The translations under genes and the position numbers were made by a program. The notes under the pieces are model-generated. The model was given only the letters and a program-made list of their open reading frames with translations, was not told the DNA's origin and searched no databases. Positions 1 to 13,140 of a stretch of 64,000 nt of DNA are shown here, piece by piece (position 1 is the first letter of the stretch; every line of letters begins with the position of its first letter). The stretch is from Schoenoplectus triqueter. Its lineage: Eukaryota; Streptophyta; Magnoliopsida; Poales; Cyperaceae. The stretch lies in the NCBI GenBank assembly GCA_964058805.1, contig CAXKVV010000121.1:1-64000 (forward strand), given 5' to 3'.

Positions 1-1580
1 ATCTTAGACACAATAAGATATATATTTTGAGAAGGAAGTCTAAAATACAACGTGTTACACAGATACGTTCGTACACCACATTAAAATTTTAAATTTTAAG
101 TTAAAAATGACCGATCCGATCCGTTCGATTTATTCTCTATATCAAACTCTCGTAGAAAATCAAAATTTATATTAGAGGTGGTGGTAGGATTTCCCAATAA
201 AGGGTACCGAGTTCATAATTGATATTATAGAAAATTAATATAAAATATAAAAAAAGAATTTTTAGCTGAAAACTTGTTATTAGCTATAATAATATTATCA
301 ATATTTCTTGAGTTTTATTTTATAATCACAATCATTATTTTTAAGTTTTCATGTAGCATGAAATTTAGTGCGTGTGCAATAGAATGTAATAAGAAATCAT
401 GCTTATTGTCATAATTTTTTGTAGCATATAAAATGCTAATATTAATTGTATTAAATTGAAAGTCCAACCAACATGGTTGCATTGAGCAACCTTTTTGATT
501 TAAAAGCAATATATATTTTTTTCAATGAAAAATATTTAAAATAATTGATCAATGAGTGTATCAATAGCTAAAAATATTAAAAAATGAGTTTAATATTTAT
601 TACAAATATAAACACCCCTTACTACCCCTGAATTTTAAAATTTTTATAAACATTCCCTTAATTTTCTTAATAATTTACAAATATCTCCTTCTCTTCAATT
701 TAATCAATGAAAATTATAAAAATACAACACGCTTCCTTATTTTTATTTAAAATTCAAGGATAAATATTTTTATTCGAAAAATAGTCAATATTATTGGTAG
801 TTTGGTATTTAATAGTATGCATGAATAATATTTTATTTTTAAGTTAAGAATAAAATATATTTCATAACATCAAATAATTATAATATCCGGTTGTCACATT
901 ATAATGCTTGAACCTCAATATTATTTTATTTTGCATATTATTTTAAAAAATACTTTATTTTGTTGCTCCAATTGGTTGATATATATATTATTTTTGAAAA
1001 AAATAAAAAGAACGAAAGAAAACGGATTAAACTTTGTGAAACTTCAAATAAAAGTCATTTGTTTCGAATTTTTAATGAAAAAGAATTATATGTGATCTTT
1101 TCAAATTTTAAAATTACATTTTTACTAACTTAAAATTAGTTTTGCTTGAAAAAACTCTCTATTGTTTTCCTGTTTTCATGATTGAATCCTTAAAAAAAAA
1201 AGAATATGATTATTTGTTTAATTGATATGAAAAGAAAAACAAATTCTTGACTCTTGCTGCTCGAAGCAGCACCCCGACTATTTCGATGCGTTTCAAAAAA
1301 TTGTTAGTTTAGTGCAAATCTGGGTATGAGCACCAAGCACACCTGAGCCAAACACGAGCTGTTAAAGCAACACCAGTTACATGCCAAGCTTAGTAAATGT
1401 GAAGTGCAAACTCTCTGAGTCTCTCCTAAGTAGTTCTGTTCAATTTGAAAAGAAGAATTATTCTCCTTTAACTTTCATATAATCACACACATTCACACAC
1501 TTTGATTAATCATTGAAGAGGGTACACTGCATAAATCTAACTAACCAGAAGATTGATTAAGGAGGAGGAATAAACGGACT
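1..1580. other. AT-rich spacer, no gene seen
   Basis: Very AT-rich sequence with frequent stops in all frames and only short open frames without recognisable domains. No RNA gene or clear terminal repeats were seen. Part of 1240-1560 is less AT-rich but shows no coding pattern. Confidence 0.6.
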
Positions 1581-1589
1581 ACATGATTG

Positions 1590-1850
1590 TGATAATACTT
1601 ACAGTGCAATGTCAAAGAACGAACCAGAATCAGATTTCAAAAATCGTTGTTGGTCGGTGAGAGATCGAGATAGACAAACAGAGGAGAGAAAGATCGGTAC
1701 ACGCACAGGCGGTTGGTCTGGGGAAGGAGCAGAGGGTTCATCGAATTGGGGGGAGGGAGGCTTGACGCCACCCCTAATCCCCCTCCCTCTGCTTCTGTTA
1801 GCATTAGCAGTATCATAGTTGTAATGGTAAAACAATAATTTGGCAACAAC
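1590..1850 (-). other. GC-richer block, possible non-coding first exon on the - strand
   Basis: This block is clearly richer in G and C than its surroundings. On the - strand it ends at about 1600 in CATTGCACT followed by GTAAGTATT, an excellent donor match, so it could be a 5' untranslated exon of a - strand transcript. No downstream coding exon is recognisable between 1 and 1590. The short frames in it (60-107 codons, both strands) are overlapping and low in complexity, so I do not call a protein. It could equally be a promoter-proximal relic. Confidence 0.25.
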
Positions 1851-1859
1851 AGCAACTAG

Positions 1860-3238
1860 ACTAATAGTTTTAATTGAATTGTAATTGAAATAAAACTGTA
1901 ATGCATAAAAACTAAGCACCAAAAAATAAATAGTACCAAATAAAATAGGTTATTAGTTATTAAAGTTCTATTGAAGGTAAGGGTCTTCAAGACTTCAACG
2001 AGCCATTATATAGTTATTAAGGTTCTATTGGTCAAGAAGTCACAAAAAAATAGTTTTTAATCGGATTATTTTGTTTCATCCCTACATATTTTGAACGACC
2101 TTTTCACTTCTTCACTAATCTTTAATCTATTCAATATGCTTGTGTTTTGGCAAAGTGTGAAGTACGAGTTCCAGTCTCCCAAGAGTCCAGACTAAATATC
2201 CACAGCTCTCAAGAATTTGAGCCTGCTCTTGCTTGGATTTGGATATAAAAAATGGAGACATTGCAATTTGTTGTTGTTGTTTGTTGTGCACAGTGTTATA
2301 AATAACGGAATACGTTTAATGGACAGACGAGACAATGCCAAGCGACTAATTGTTATGCGGCCAATTAAACAGATTTTCACAGATAATTTGATCTTTATAT
2401 TTTAATATGTATAGATATTAATAATTCCAATAGAAATCAGTTATTTACACACTTGATAATATTTTTGTTTATTGATTTAATTTTAGATATTGTAAGTAGA
2501 AATTAAATTATCGAATCCATGGTTTTTTAGTCATTTTGAAAAAAGTATAATTTCATAAACGTTTAATTGAGTAAAAAAATAAAATCAAATTAAAATTAAT
2601 GAAATTTATTTACATCAAGTCTTTAATTATCAAAATTAGACTTAAGACAAATTTATTGATTTAAATGTATAACAGTATATAAATCAAAAAAAAATTGGCC
2701 GACTCATCTTAACAGTCATCTTTTACAAGATTGATTGTGCGTGTGTGTGTTGGGATATTAAGACCGTATGATATTTAAAAATTATGTGCGTCCAATAATT
2801 ACATTATATCATTTTATTAATACATTGTCAAAATTTATAATTTTTTGTGGACATAGAAAACGACGTGAACACATCTGACTGATTTTATTAAGACCATATT
2901 TTATTTTTTAAAATTTCAAAATTTATACTATATTATAAAAAATGTATGAACTTAATTTGTCAATTAATATTATCAACTCATATTCAATTTAGAAATAAAA
3001 TTGATTGATTTTATAAAAACAACGGTTCATATTTCAATTAAATTCATTTTTCTCTTCATTCCTTTTGCTATTTTTTTATCATACATTTATAGTAGGTCTA
3101 AACAAAGTTGTATATCAAATAAATTAAACTTCAATAGTTATTATATTTTATTTAAAAAATAAAACTATACATTTTATAACTTTACTCAGAAAACAATTAT
3201 ATTTTATACATTATCTTTTATAAATTATGAATTTTATT
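1860..3238. other. AT-rich spacer, no gene seen
   Basis: No open frame with a recognisable domain and no terminal inverted repeats were seen. Some poly-A/T and short dinucleotide runs (GTGTGTGT near 2740) occur. Confidence 0.55.
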
Positions 3239-3239
3239 T

Positions 3240-3650
3240 AAAATTTAAGAGCATTATAATTGATTTAGACAATGAATTATATCTATGAAATTATATCATT
3301 TTTATAATAATATTAATGTTAATATAATTATTTTATAAAAAGAAATTATATATTAAATAAATTAATATCATATATTATTAAATTTTATTGTAAAAAAAAC
3401 TATACATTGTACAATATTATTCAACAAAATTATTATATTTTGTAATTTTTTATTTAATAAAAAAAATAAATTTTAATAAGAATTAAAAATTTAAAAGCAT
3501 TTGTAATTTATTCAGACAATGAATTATATCTAAGAAATTATATTATTTTTATAATAATATTAATGTTCAATATAATTATTTTATAAAAAGAAATTATATA
3601 TTAAATAAATTAAGTATCAACTATTATTAAATTTTATTGTAAGAAAAAAC
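3240..3650 (+). repeat. Local direct duplication, two ~160-bp copies about 248 bp apart
   Basis: The stretch starting near 3240 (AAATTTAAGAGCATT, then GACAATGAATTATATCTA) recurs near 3488 (AAATTTAAAAGCATT, then GACAATGAATTATATCTA). Both run through AAGAAATTATATATTAAATAAATTAA and ATTAAATTTTATTGTAA. The copies differ by scattered substitutions and one-base indels, so the duplication is not fresh. It sits just upstream of the ALY-type gene. Confidence 0.75.
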
Positions 3651-3829
3651 TGCGGGTTCTATACTAATTAAAAAAAAAGAACAAATGAACAGAAATGAAA
3701 TACCAAAAATAGAGGCGCTTCAATCTCATTTATATTTTCGGCTAGTTGAAAAAGTAATTTAAGGGTGGGGTTATTGAGTTATTATCTGCCTTACTAGGGA
3801 TGGTTTCGTACTTTCTCTATTCCAGTTTC

Positions 3830-4943
3830 GATCGCGCGAGAGCCTAGAGGGGATACGAAGTTGTATAGAAAGAGAGGAAAGAGAGAGGGAAAACCCAGAA
3901 ATAGGGAGTGAGGAAAAAAATAGAAAGAAAAAAATCGAATATATTCGCGCCTCTAATCCTTCGATCCGACTTCCTCTCCTACCCCGTTCAAGGTCTTGTG
4001 CAAATCCTTTGGTAAGGTGTATAAATCGGAAAAAATTGCCCCCTCGCTCTCTATCTGTATTAATTTAAATTTTCAGATCTAATTGCATGCATCTTTTCTC
4101 CCCTAATTTTGTTTTCTTGAGATTTCTAATGCTATATCCTATGCTTTCAGTTGTTTATAGATTTGAACTAGAAAGGGGAAATTGATAGAATTGTTCTTTA
4201 TTTTCTTTTCAGTGTGGTGAATTGAAAGTCTGGGTAATTTCCCTCTTCTTTCCACTTTTCCATTATCTCGGTGACTTTTTCCTGAATTCGACGAAGAAAA
4301 GAGAGAATCGAGAGAAAATATTACAGAGCACGGTATTGCGTCCCCTTCTCTCCCTGTCTCTTGCACTCTTGAGCTAGACCAGCTCTGCTCCCTCGTATCT
4401 TCGCCTTTATTCCTGGGATTTCCAAAACCCTAGATCTTGAATACGATATCTTCGGATAAGCAGGTAATATCTCTCTCTCCCTCACACATACACACACACA
4501 AATGTAATTTTAAGTGTTTAGTTGAGGGGGAGGAGTTGCTTAATTGCACTTCTTTTGTCTTCAATTTGTGCTGAAACGTTCTCTCTGTCACTCTTATTGT
4601 TAAATTTTGCGCAACTATAAATTACTTCCTAAAGTTCATATTCAAGTTATGATATTAGGTACAAAGGATGGGATTGAAATTCACAATACTACATAGATTT
4701 GATTTTTTCATTGCAGCTGAATTAAGATCTACTTGTCACCTTCCCAAAACCCTCAAAGCCCTAACTTTCTTGTTTGAAACTTTTTTGGGTTATCTTTGTT
4801 AGCCTGCTGGATATTGGGCAGTGAAAACTAACCCTCATTATGTAAATTAATTTATCACATTTTTCTATGTACTTTTTATTACCATATTTCACTGAATTTT
4901 TTATTTTCTTTTCCACTGTTTATTCCAGTGAAGGCATATAACC
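3830..4943 (+). promoter_or_regulatory. 5' leader of the ALY-like gene with two leader introns
   Basis: Pyrimidine- and GA-rich leader sequence typical of plant 5' UTRs begins near 3830. Proposed leader exons end at 4011 (TTTG then GTAAGG), run 4213-4463 (acceptor TTTTCTTTTCAG, donor CAG then GTAATA) and resume at 4929 (acceptor TATTCCAG), 15 bp before the ATG at 4944. Sequences of the AAACCCTA type near 4424 resemble telo-box motifs common in leaders of growth-related plant genes. Exact transcription start is unknown; the splice sites are inferred from consensus only. Confidence 0.55.
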
Positions 4944-7900
4944 ATGGCATCTACAAGGAAAACAAGAAAAGTGCATAAAAAGTTTGCTAAGGTTAATGAT
5001 GAGTGGCCTGAGAAGGAAGGACCTAGTACATCTAACAAAAGCAAGAATAAGGTGAACTTAATCCTGCACAAATTTAGCATATAATTTGATATTACTCTTT
5101 TAGGGATAGAATCTGGACTGTTTGTACCTAACTACCTAATGTTGTGATCAAACGAAGTTTACTATGAGTTGTGTGTTTTATTTGAGTGAAGCATGGAATT
5201 TAATAGCTCTCATGCATGAGAAGTGAGTGATATATTTGAAGGTGGGCATCTTGCCATTCATTGTCAAATTGACATCTCTAGATGGGTGTGTTTGTTCACT
5301 TGCCATTCTTGCTCCTTGTTCTTTTGTTATTCTAATCTTAATATGGTTATAGCCTGTTCATAAATTTTTATCAGTGATTGGTTAAGACTTCATTTTTATC
5401 AGTGATTGGTTAGACTTTCGACTTATCTATTATGCTTTGGTCTAATGATTGTAGAAGAGGAAATTGGTTGACCTGCTTGGTTCCCAATGGACCAAAGAAG
5501 AGCTTGAGCACTTTTATGATGCCTACCGTAAATATGGAAAAGACTGGAAAAAGGTCCTTAGTTTTTAGCAGCATGCTTATGCGTTTTATTATTTGTTCTC
5601 TATTCTGTAAAATGGTTTATGGATGTATTAAGATTTTCATTGATTGATGTTATCTTTTTATTTCCTTTTTTTTTATTGTTAGCTGTCGGCTTCATTGTGC
5701 AACAGAACATCAGACATGGTGGAGGCACTTTACAACATGAATCGGGTAAGCTTTAATCTATTTTCCACCCTACTTTTCCGAAAGAAAATCTAAGCTCCAT
5801 GGATATCATATAATGGTTGCTAAGATTTGGTCTATTTTACACAGGCATATCTTTCTCTCCCAGAAGGAGCAGCTACAGCTGCTGGGCTAATCGCAATGAT
5901 GACTGATCACTACAGCAATTTGGTAATCTTGTATTAAATTTTCATTTTCTTATGTGCTAGTCATTTTATTATAGGAAAAAGAAGTAAAACAATGAAATTG
6001 TGTTGATCTAACAGGAAGGAGGCAATAGTGAAAATGAAAGCGACGAGTCACCTAAGAAGGTGCCTAGCAAGTCAGCACCAAAGCGTGGGAAGGGTAAACA
6101 AAAGGCAGAAACCAAAACCTCAAAGTCACGATATCCTGACCTACTTTCCTATGAACCTGCATCGTCTAGCTTTGCCGATCTGTCAGCATTAAAGAAGAAA
6201 CGTTCAGGAGGTGAACCTTTTTTTTTGATAGGCTAATATTTCAGGCCTATCTTACAGGGGTGTTTGCAAAGGATTGTCCAATGTTTTGCCTCATATGCTG
6301 ATCAAAATCCAACATTCTTATATCATCGGTATAATGCAAAGGATACTTGAGGTGACTGCAGGTCTCACCCAGCTGTTATCTTAGTGTGATGTTGCAGGGA
6401 TCTAGACTAAAACATGTTAACAATTTTCTCCTTTGAAAATACCATCTAACTGAATATCATTTGCAAGAGAGAGTTTCTTATTTAAACAGAATGTAAGATT
6501 TCAAGTTTCTATTTTATAATTGGGGGGTACACGCAGGTACCAGACCTCGTGCTGTTGGAAAAAGGACCCCTAGGGTTCCTATTGCAAACATCAAAAACAG
6601 GGATAACAACAGGCTTGGCTCCCCTAGTATGGCAATAAAAATGGAGGATGATGAAGGGGCCCATGTGGCAGCAATGGCACTGGCAGAGGTTTTCCAGAGA
6701 GGTGGCTCACCACAAGTCGCTCAGACCCCATCTCGTCATGCTGCTACTGTTAAGGCGGGCACTAGAAAGGTAAAATATACTTTCCTTTTTTAAAAATTTC
6801 TGTTGCTTGCTTAAAAAAAAAAAAAAAACTGTTGCATGAGCTCCAGTTGTAAATCAATTTAAACATCCTCATCTTTCTTTTCCCATGGAGATTGTAGAAG
6901 TTTCAACTTATCAAAGTGGCCAAATGGTTGTTGGTTAAGGTGGCAAAGTTTATTGTCCGATTCTAGCAGTGATTACTGGAGCAGTGCTAAAATTTTGGAT
7001 TCTGTTGTTTTCCTGGTGTACTATTTCTGTTTCATTATGGCTATTGCTTGGGTTGGTTGAATACTTCATTTTCTCTTCTGATTTTTAAAATAATCATGAA
7101 AGCTTTTGTGATGGATTCCTATTGTTTGTGTCGGATCTTATTAATATGTAATGCTCCACCAATTGCTTATTTTGCCCATGCAAATTGTGCTCTCTTTCTG
7201 TTTAAATATTTCATCAGCAAATAGTTTGATATTTTTTTTAAAAATTCAGAATGCGAACTCAGAGAGGGACAGTTTGAAAGCAGTTGCATTTCATGCTGAA
7301 GAAGAAAGTAGCCTTGGAAGCAGAGAGGCTGGAAATGAAGATTCCCCTAAAGGCCCTTCATACACTCCTGGAAAGGGTGTGGCTTCTCCGAGCAGTAAAA
7401 CTGGTCCCAAGTCCAAGAAGTCTCAAAAGAAGAAACAGAAGGGCATAAGTGCAGACAGGTCCAATGATGACAAGGAAGCATGTGGTGGCACTGAAGAAGG
7501 GCACAACAATAGCAGTGGGAAAGGGCTCAAGGATGCTGATAATGAGGATGATGCTCAATCTCCTTGGGCTTCTACCTCATCCCAAAAGAGAAACTGGCAG
7601 CACATCCTTGGAGGTTTATTATTATTTTTTTTGAATTTTTACTTCATTGTACGAAATGTAGACATAGCAGGCATTTGATTAACTCAAGTTATATGGCTAA
7701 TTGTGCAAATTTAGTGAATATCGGCGTCCAGAACCAACTAGTAAAAAAATAAGGGTAACCTTTGTGATATGTTGCTGTGGTCTTTATTCTGTTGAACTTC
7801 CATTATTCTTCATATGTTTAATTTAATTTAATTTCAGATGATGAAGCATGTGAATTGGCTGCCCTTCATACATTAGCAGATATCTCAGTGAATATCATGC

Positions 7901-10900
7901 AACCTACTACTCTGTCTGAATCAGGTGCAAAGCTAGCTTGCCTTTTGGCATTTTAAAGACAATAAACTAAACAAGCATATTCACTCTTCCTTTTGTTATT
8001 AGAACCTTCGGCCCAGGGTAAAGATGATAACAAGGAAATTGATTCCAAAGAGAAACAATCCAAATCTAAAGCCTCAACAAAGAAGGATAAAAGGAAGGCT
8101 GATGGTGTGGGTCCTGATGGTGGTGCTCATAAAAGAACTAAAGCTGCTAAAGAAATTGCTACTCCTGAAACTAAGGATGGTACTCTGAAGCCTCAAAAAG
8201 GAAAGCGCAAGCCTACTTCTTCGAAGGTAGCATCTCATCTGATAGTTATTATTGATTTTGCTAATTTGGATTTACCTATTAAGCTATATATTTTTATAAT
8301 GCTTTTTGTACATAGATCTTAAAAGATGAAGCTAAGACTGAAATGCCAGGAGGTGATGTTGAGAGGGTGAAGGTACTTAATACTCTGTTTTCCTTTTCAC
8401 TTTTCTTTGTACTTATTGAGAATTTTACTAATTGGGAAGTAGGGTAGTTGGCAGAGACATTATTACTTGGTATAGTGCTGCATAGTACAGGCTCATCCTG
8501 CAAAAAAGTATATTATGCTGTTTACTGTTCTGGTATAAGCTTTCTGAATTTTTCATCCATTCATGTGGTATGCATTTCTAATACTGGTGTTTGTGCTGGT
8601 ACTTATCAGATCAATTCAGTGATATCATGTAAACAGAATTTTTTCTAGCGAACAAGAGAAATATTTATATGGTTGTGTTCTTAACTGCTTTTCAGGTGCC
8701 TGTAGAAGAAGAGAAGGCTGCTTCTAGTAAGGGTAGACGTGCTAGCCACGCTAGTCCTGTATCCAAACCAGCAGAGGGATTTGTTAATCCAGTTGAGCTC
8801 TCTCCCTCCATATCCAGCCCCACAAGGATTGTCATAGATGTAAGTGAGACTTCACATTCTGGCAATCCATTGCAAACCAAGAGTAGAAGCCGCCGCAAGT
8901 CTGGAATAGTGAAGGCCTTCTTTAAGAGAGAGAGTTTGCACAGTGAGACTACTATCAACAAGCGGCCTGCCTATTTTCCTAACTCTTCTATTGATCTTAA
9001 GGTGTCATATCTTCGATGTCACTGTACACTCCATCAAATTAGTTAATTGTTAATTTCTTCTACTTCATTTAGTTATGTAACTTCTATTCTTCTTCTGTTT
9101 ACTGTAGGAGAAGCTATCTCATTGCTTGTCAAATAGTCAGTTCCGGAGGTGGTGCAGATTTGAGTGGTTCTACAGTGCTATTGATTATCCATGGTTTGCT
9201 CAAAATGAGTTTGTGGAGTACTTGAATCACGTCAAGCTTGGCCACATCCCCAGGCTCACACGTGAAGAATGGGGTGTTATAAGGGGGTGGGTCTGATAAT
9301 TTTTTATACTCTATTTCACTTATCCTTCATTTTTCAGAACAATCATTGATGTTGTTATCTTGTGTGCAGATCCCTAGGTAAGCCACGGAGACTGTCAGCC
9401 TACTTTTTGGAGGAGGAGAGGGCTAAGTTGGCTAAGTATAGAGAATCAGTAAGAAATCATTACTCATCTCTGCTGACAGGGAAATTAGGAGGACTCCCTT
9501 CTGATCTTGCCCGTCCCATGACTGTGGGTCAACGCGTCATTGCTTGCCATCCCAAATCAAGAGAATTGCATGATGGCAATATTCTCACTGTTGATGGTGA
9601 TCGCTGTAGAGTGCAGTTCGACCGCCCTGAATTGGGGGTTGAATTTGTCTTGGTAGTATTCTCTCCTTGATAACACGTTAAAGCATTTAGGCCTAACTGT
9701 TTGGTTTCTGCATTATATCACCAATATTTTGATGGATCTATCTGTTTTGTTCATCAAATGCAGGATATAGACTGCATGCCATTGAATCCAGTGGAAAATA
9801 TGCCTGATGCTCTTAGAAGACAAAATGTATGTGCAAGCAAATTTGGTGAAACCAAGTTTTCTGTTCGAGCTAATGATTGGCGAGCGGGGGCTCTGAGTAG
9901 GGTCTCTTCTAGTCAGAATTCAGATGTTCTAGGTGGGCCTTCTCACACTGCCACTTCCCATCCAATGAGTACTCTATTGAAGCAAGCTAAGGTCGCATGC
10001 TGCTTTCACCACATTTATTACATGTTCAATTATATCCTTGTGTTCCAGCAACCTGAAAGGATATTATTATATAACATCTAACCTGGGGGCAACATGTTAA
10101 CAGGGAGACAGCATTGATGCGGTTGTACAGGCCAAAGCTACCTTGAATGAAGCTACTATGGTTGCCCGACAGGCAATGTACAACCAGTCTTGCACTATGT
10201 CACAGATACAGGAGAGAGAGGCAGACATAAGAGCTCTTGCTGAGCTTTCACGTGCTCTGGACAAGAAGGTACTAAATATTGGATATCTCATCTCTGAGAC
10301 TTGATGATCTTGAGCATTTTTTTCTTCGTTGTATTGTTTGGAAATTAAGCTGAATTGGTAATGTGAAATGCAGGAGGCATTGTTGATGGAGTTGAGGTAC
10401 ATGAATGAGGAAGTCTCTGGAAAGCAGAAGGAGACTGACAAGTTATCTGACTTGGATCATTTTAGAAATCAGTATGCCACGGTACTTGTTCAACTCCGAG
10501 AGGCCAATGATCAGGTGGAAGAAATTAATTTTTCAGCAATTATGTGATAAATGCAATTGTTCTTAGGCTTTCGGATATAAACAGTTCTTAGGAATAAGAT
10601 CAATTTTCAAGCAGTATGTAACAAACTTGCTTCCCTTCAGGTTGCTTCTGCATTGCTTACGCTGAGACAACGCAACACCTATAATGTGAATCCAGCAAAT
10701 TCATTACTGAGGTCCACAGACACTCATGGAGCACCTTCTGATGCATTAAACAATGTGGGATTTAGTAACGGCCAAGACACAGGTACTCAAGTGGTAGAGA
10801 TCATAGAGAACTCAAGACGTAAAGCCAAAATGATGGTTGATGCTGCTGTCCAGGTATGACAACCTTTTGGAGGTTCCAGGTGAAGTTATGTCCAATGGGT

Positions 10901-12151
10901 TTTCTAGAAGCCATAACTTGATTATTAAGGTACAGACAAACCAATTAAATAAACCTAATCTTCTTTTGGACCAACAGTTACTGGCTTCCTTTTAATGATT
11001 CAAAGCACCTTATGTTGTTGAAAGCCTAAAATTGTGTTAATGTTTTTATATTTTATCTTGTTTATTGTTGGTTAAAACAAAAATGACAAATTCTAATAGG
11101 CGATGTGCACTACAAACGAAGGTGAGGATCCTGCAGTCAAGATAGAAGAGGCACTGGATAACTTGAGTAACCGAAATTCTGGGTCTGGCTCCAGCATTTT
11201 GGGGATAAGGCGAATCCCTCCGGACTCGGGTCATGCCAACTCTACTTATCAGCAGGAGAATGCAGCTTCAGCAAAGTTTGACCCTTCTGCTGTGTATGCT
11301 GAAAGTCCGAAGATGCGTGTTGGATTTGAGGGAGAGGTTCGGCTCCCTTCAGAGCTGATATCGTCATGTGTCTCCACTTTACTAATGATACAGGTACACC
11401 TTTAGCCATTTTATTCTGTATTCTCTCTGTTTTTCATCTTCTTACAGAAAAAGGGAAAATAGTAAAACTCTTCATAGGAAAAAAAAATGGAGAACTTTAA
11501 CAGGCATGCTTGCAAGAATGCTAGTCCACCCTCTAGTTATTTCTTCCTAGGATGAATTTACTCCCATCTGTTGGCCCTGGTGAAATCAATGTTTGCTGGA
11601 ATGAAATTTTATTTGAAATTTATATCAGCTTTATATAGTTTGATAGATTAAAAGTATAGAAACTATAAAAAATATGTTAGCCCTAATTTGAAATCTTGTT
11701 GAGCTAAAGGTTTTCAGGAGATTATAAGCTCAAGAGAAAGAAACAGGTATTAAAACATGGTGAGATTATTGGACTAAGAGCAATAGTGAAGATATTATTT
11801 GATTATTGAAATTAAGGCAAAATTCTTGTCTTTTCCAACCTCCATTTTAGCTATTAAATTAAATGGAAATGCTGCAATAATAAGATATACCGACTCCTTT
11901 CTGGAATGAACATTATAATCAATTTGTGACAGAGTTGTACGGAGAAGCAACAGCCACCAGCAGATGTGGCGCATATACTTGACTCAGCTCTTGCAAACAT
12001 GCAACCATGTTGCCCAGAGAATGCAGGGTTGTATCGGGAGATTGAGACATGCATGGGCATTATCAAGAACCAGATGCTTGCTCTCATACCCACTCCAACC
12101 CCTGCTCTTCCCATTCCCATCTCCCTTCTTCCTCCCGAGCTACCTCTCTAA
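4944..12151 (+). CDS. ALWAYS EARLY / LIN-9 family protein (SANT + DIRP), 19 coding exons
   Basis: Plant homologue of LIN-9/Mip130, the DIRP-domain core of MuvB/DREAM-type complexes, which work in the nucleus with E2F, RB and MYB proteins to control cell-cycle and developmental genes. Exons: 4944-5051, 5455-5553, 5683-5745, 5845-5922, 6015-6210, 6537-6769, 7250-7613, 7838-7924, 8003-8226, 8316-8372, 8696-9001, 9108-9286, 9370-9652, 9764-9991, 10104-10268, 10374-10514, 10641-10853, 11100-11393, 11933-12151. All junctions are GT/AG and phases close to 1178 aa, close to the length I recall for Arabidopsis ALY proteins. Residues ~43-90 form a SANT/Myb-like module ([21 protein letters not shown]). 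Residues ~617-720 are the DIRP domain ([35 protein letters not shown]). Between lies a long basic, Ser/Lys-rich, probably disordered region; coiled-coil-like helices follow around 840-940. No breaks seen. Which ALY paralogue it is cannot be decided here. Confidence 0.93.
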
Positions 12152-12194
12152 TTGTATCGGGCATTTTTATTGTACCAGTTCAGAGATAGCTTGC

Positions 12195-12200
12195 AATAAA
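12195..12200 (+). terminator. Likely poly(A) signal of the ALY-like gene
   Basis: A canonical AATAAA lies 44 bp after the TAA stop at 12149-12151, followed by T-rich sequence (TTTTTTTTTG near 12231), as expected for a plant 3' end. Confidence 0.55.
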
Positions 12201-12359
12201 CTAGTGTTCTATATTTTCCCCTGTATTTGTTTTTTTTTTGTTTCTCCCCCTTATTGGATGGTCTTTCTGTAAATGTAACTCGAAATAACTAAGCAATGGA
12301 AAGAGTTAGAAAGAGATGCCTAAACATTGACTATATTGTCTAATTGATCAGACGTTATT

Positions 12360-12720
12360 CTCCAAGGGAGTGTTTGGCACCCAATGGAATAGCGAAACTC
12401 GGGTCCAGTCGAGCAAGCAAATGGACCAAAAAGGAAAGATATGTTTGTTACCAAAAGAGTACAATGCTGGATTGCAGCCTGGAGGGATGGGGCTGTGGGG
12501 ACTGAGGTGAGGTCAGGTGGAGAGGTGGGTGGTGGTAGGGCGGGGAATAATTCTTGTAGGGATACGAAATGACTGGCTGGGTCACCAGACGCCAGTGCCA
12601 GTAATAGACTGGATGGAAAAAGGATGGCACTTCCGTCCATAGTACACGCTATTATGCGTGATTGCACACAAAAAGGTCACATGAATATTGACCATGCTTT
12701 TTGTTTTAGGCGACGTCCGT
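12360..12720. repeat. Possible MITE-like relic
   Basis: The stretch opens with GGGAGTGTTTGGCACCCAATGGAATAGC, close to the start of the element at 42127 (GGGAGTGTTTGATAATCAATGGAATAAC). This points to one dispersed family with a GTGTTTGG-type terminus. A matching right end was not found, so it is either truncated or too diverged. The interior is G-rich and non-coding. Confidence 0.3.
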
Positions 12721-12782
12721 CGTCCAAATAATGAGGCTGATAATAATTTTCACATATTTGTTTTCATATTTTATCTTCAAAA

Positions 12783-13140
12783 ATTGACTTTTAATAGTCA
12801 AAGTAGCGTTTGTATTGTTATTTATAATAAATATTATTATTATTAATACTAAATAAAGGAGTCTTTGATACCAAGTTTTTTCTGACATCTATATTAAACT
12901 ATATATAATTATTGAGTATCTTATTTATATCAATTAGCTTAGTTATCGATCATTAATGTTAAATCATAGCCTCAAGTATTGACTATTAAGAGTCAAAATA
13001 ATATTTTTACTGAATATTGGTGTTATTTATACTAAATCAGTAGTCATTAATAGACATTTTTTTAGCATCTAAGTTGAACTATTTATAATTATTAGTTATC
13101 TTATTTATATCAATTATACATCTTATTAATAATTCAATAT
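12783..13140 (+). repeat. Two diverged direct repeats, ~190-bp period
   Basis: TTGACTTTTAATAGTCAAAGTAGC near 12783 recurs as TTGACTATTAAGAGTCAAAATAAT near 12979. Further on, AACTATATATAATTATTGAGTATCTTATTTATATCAATTA near 12897 recurs with few changes near 13077. Order and spacing are kept, so this is an old tandem duplication. Confidence 0.65.

Noticed and set aside
1599..1922. 107-codon - strand open frame
   Set aside because: Overlaps two other frames on both strands, has no domain and runs across a good splice donor.
7151..7678. A 175-codon + strand open frame that could be taken for a separate gene
   Set aside because: Codons from 7250 to 7613 are exon 7 of the ALY-like gene; the rest is intron read-through on both sides.
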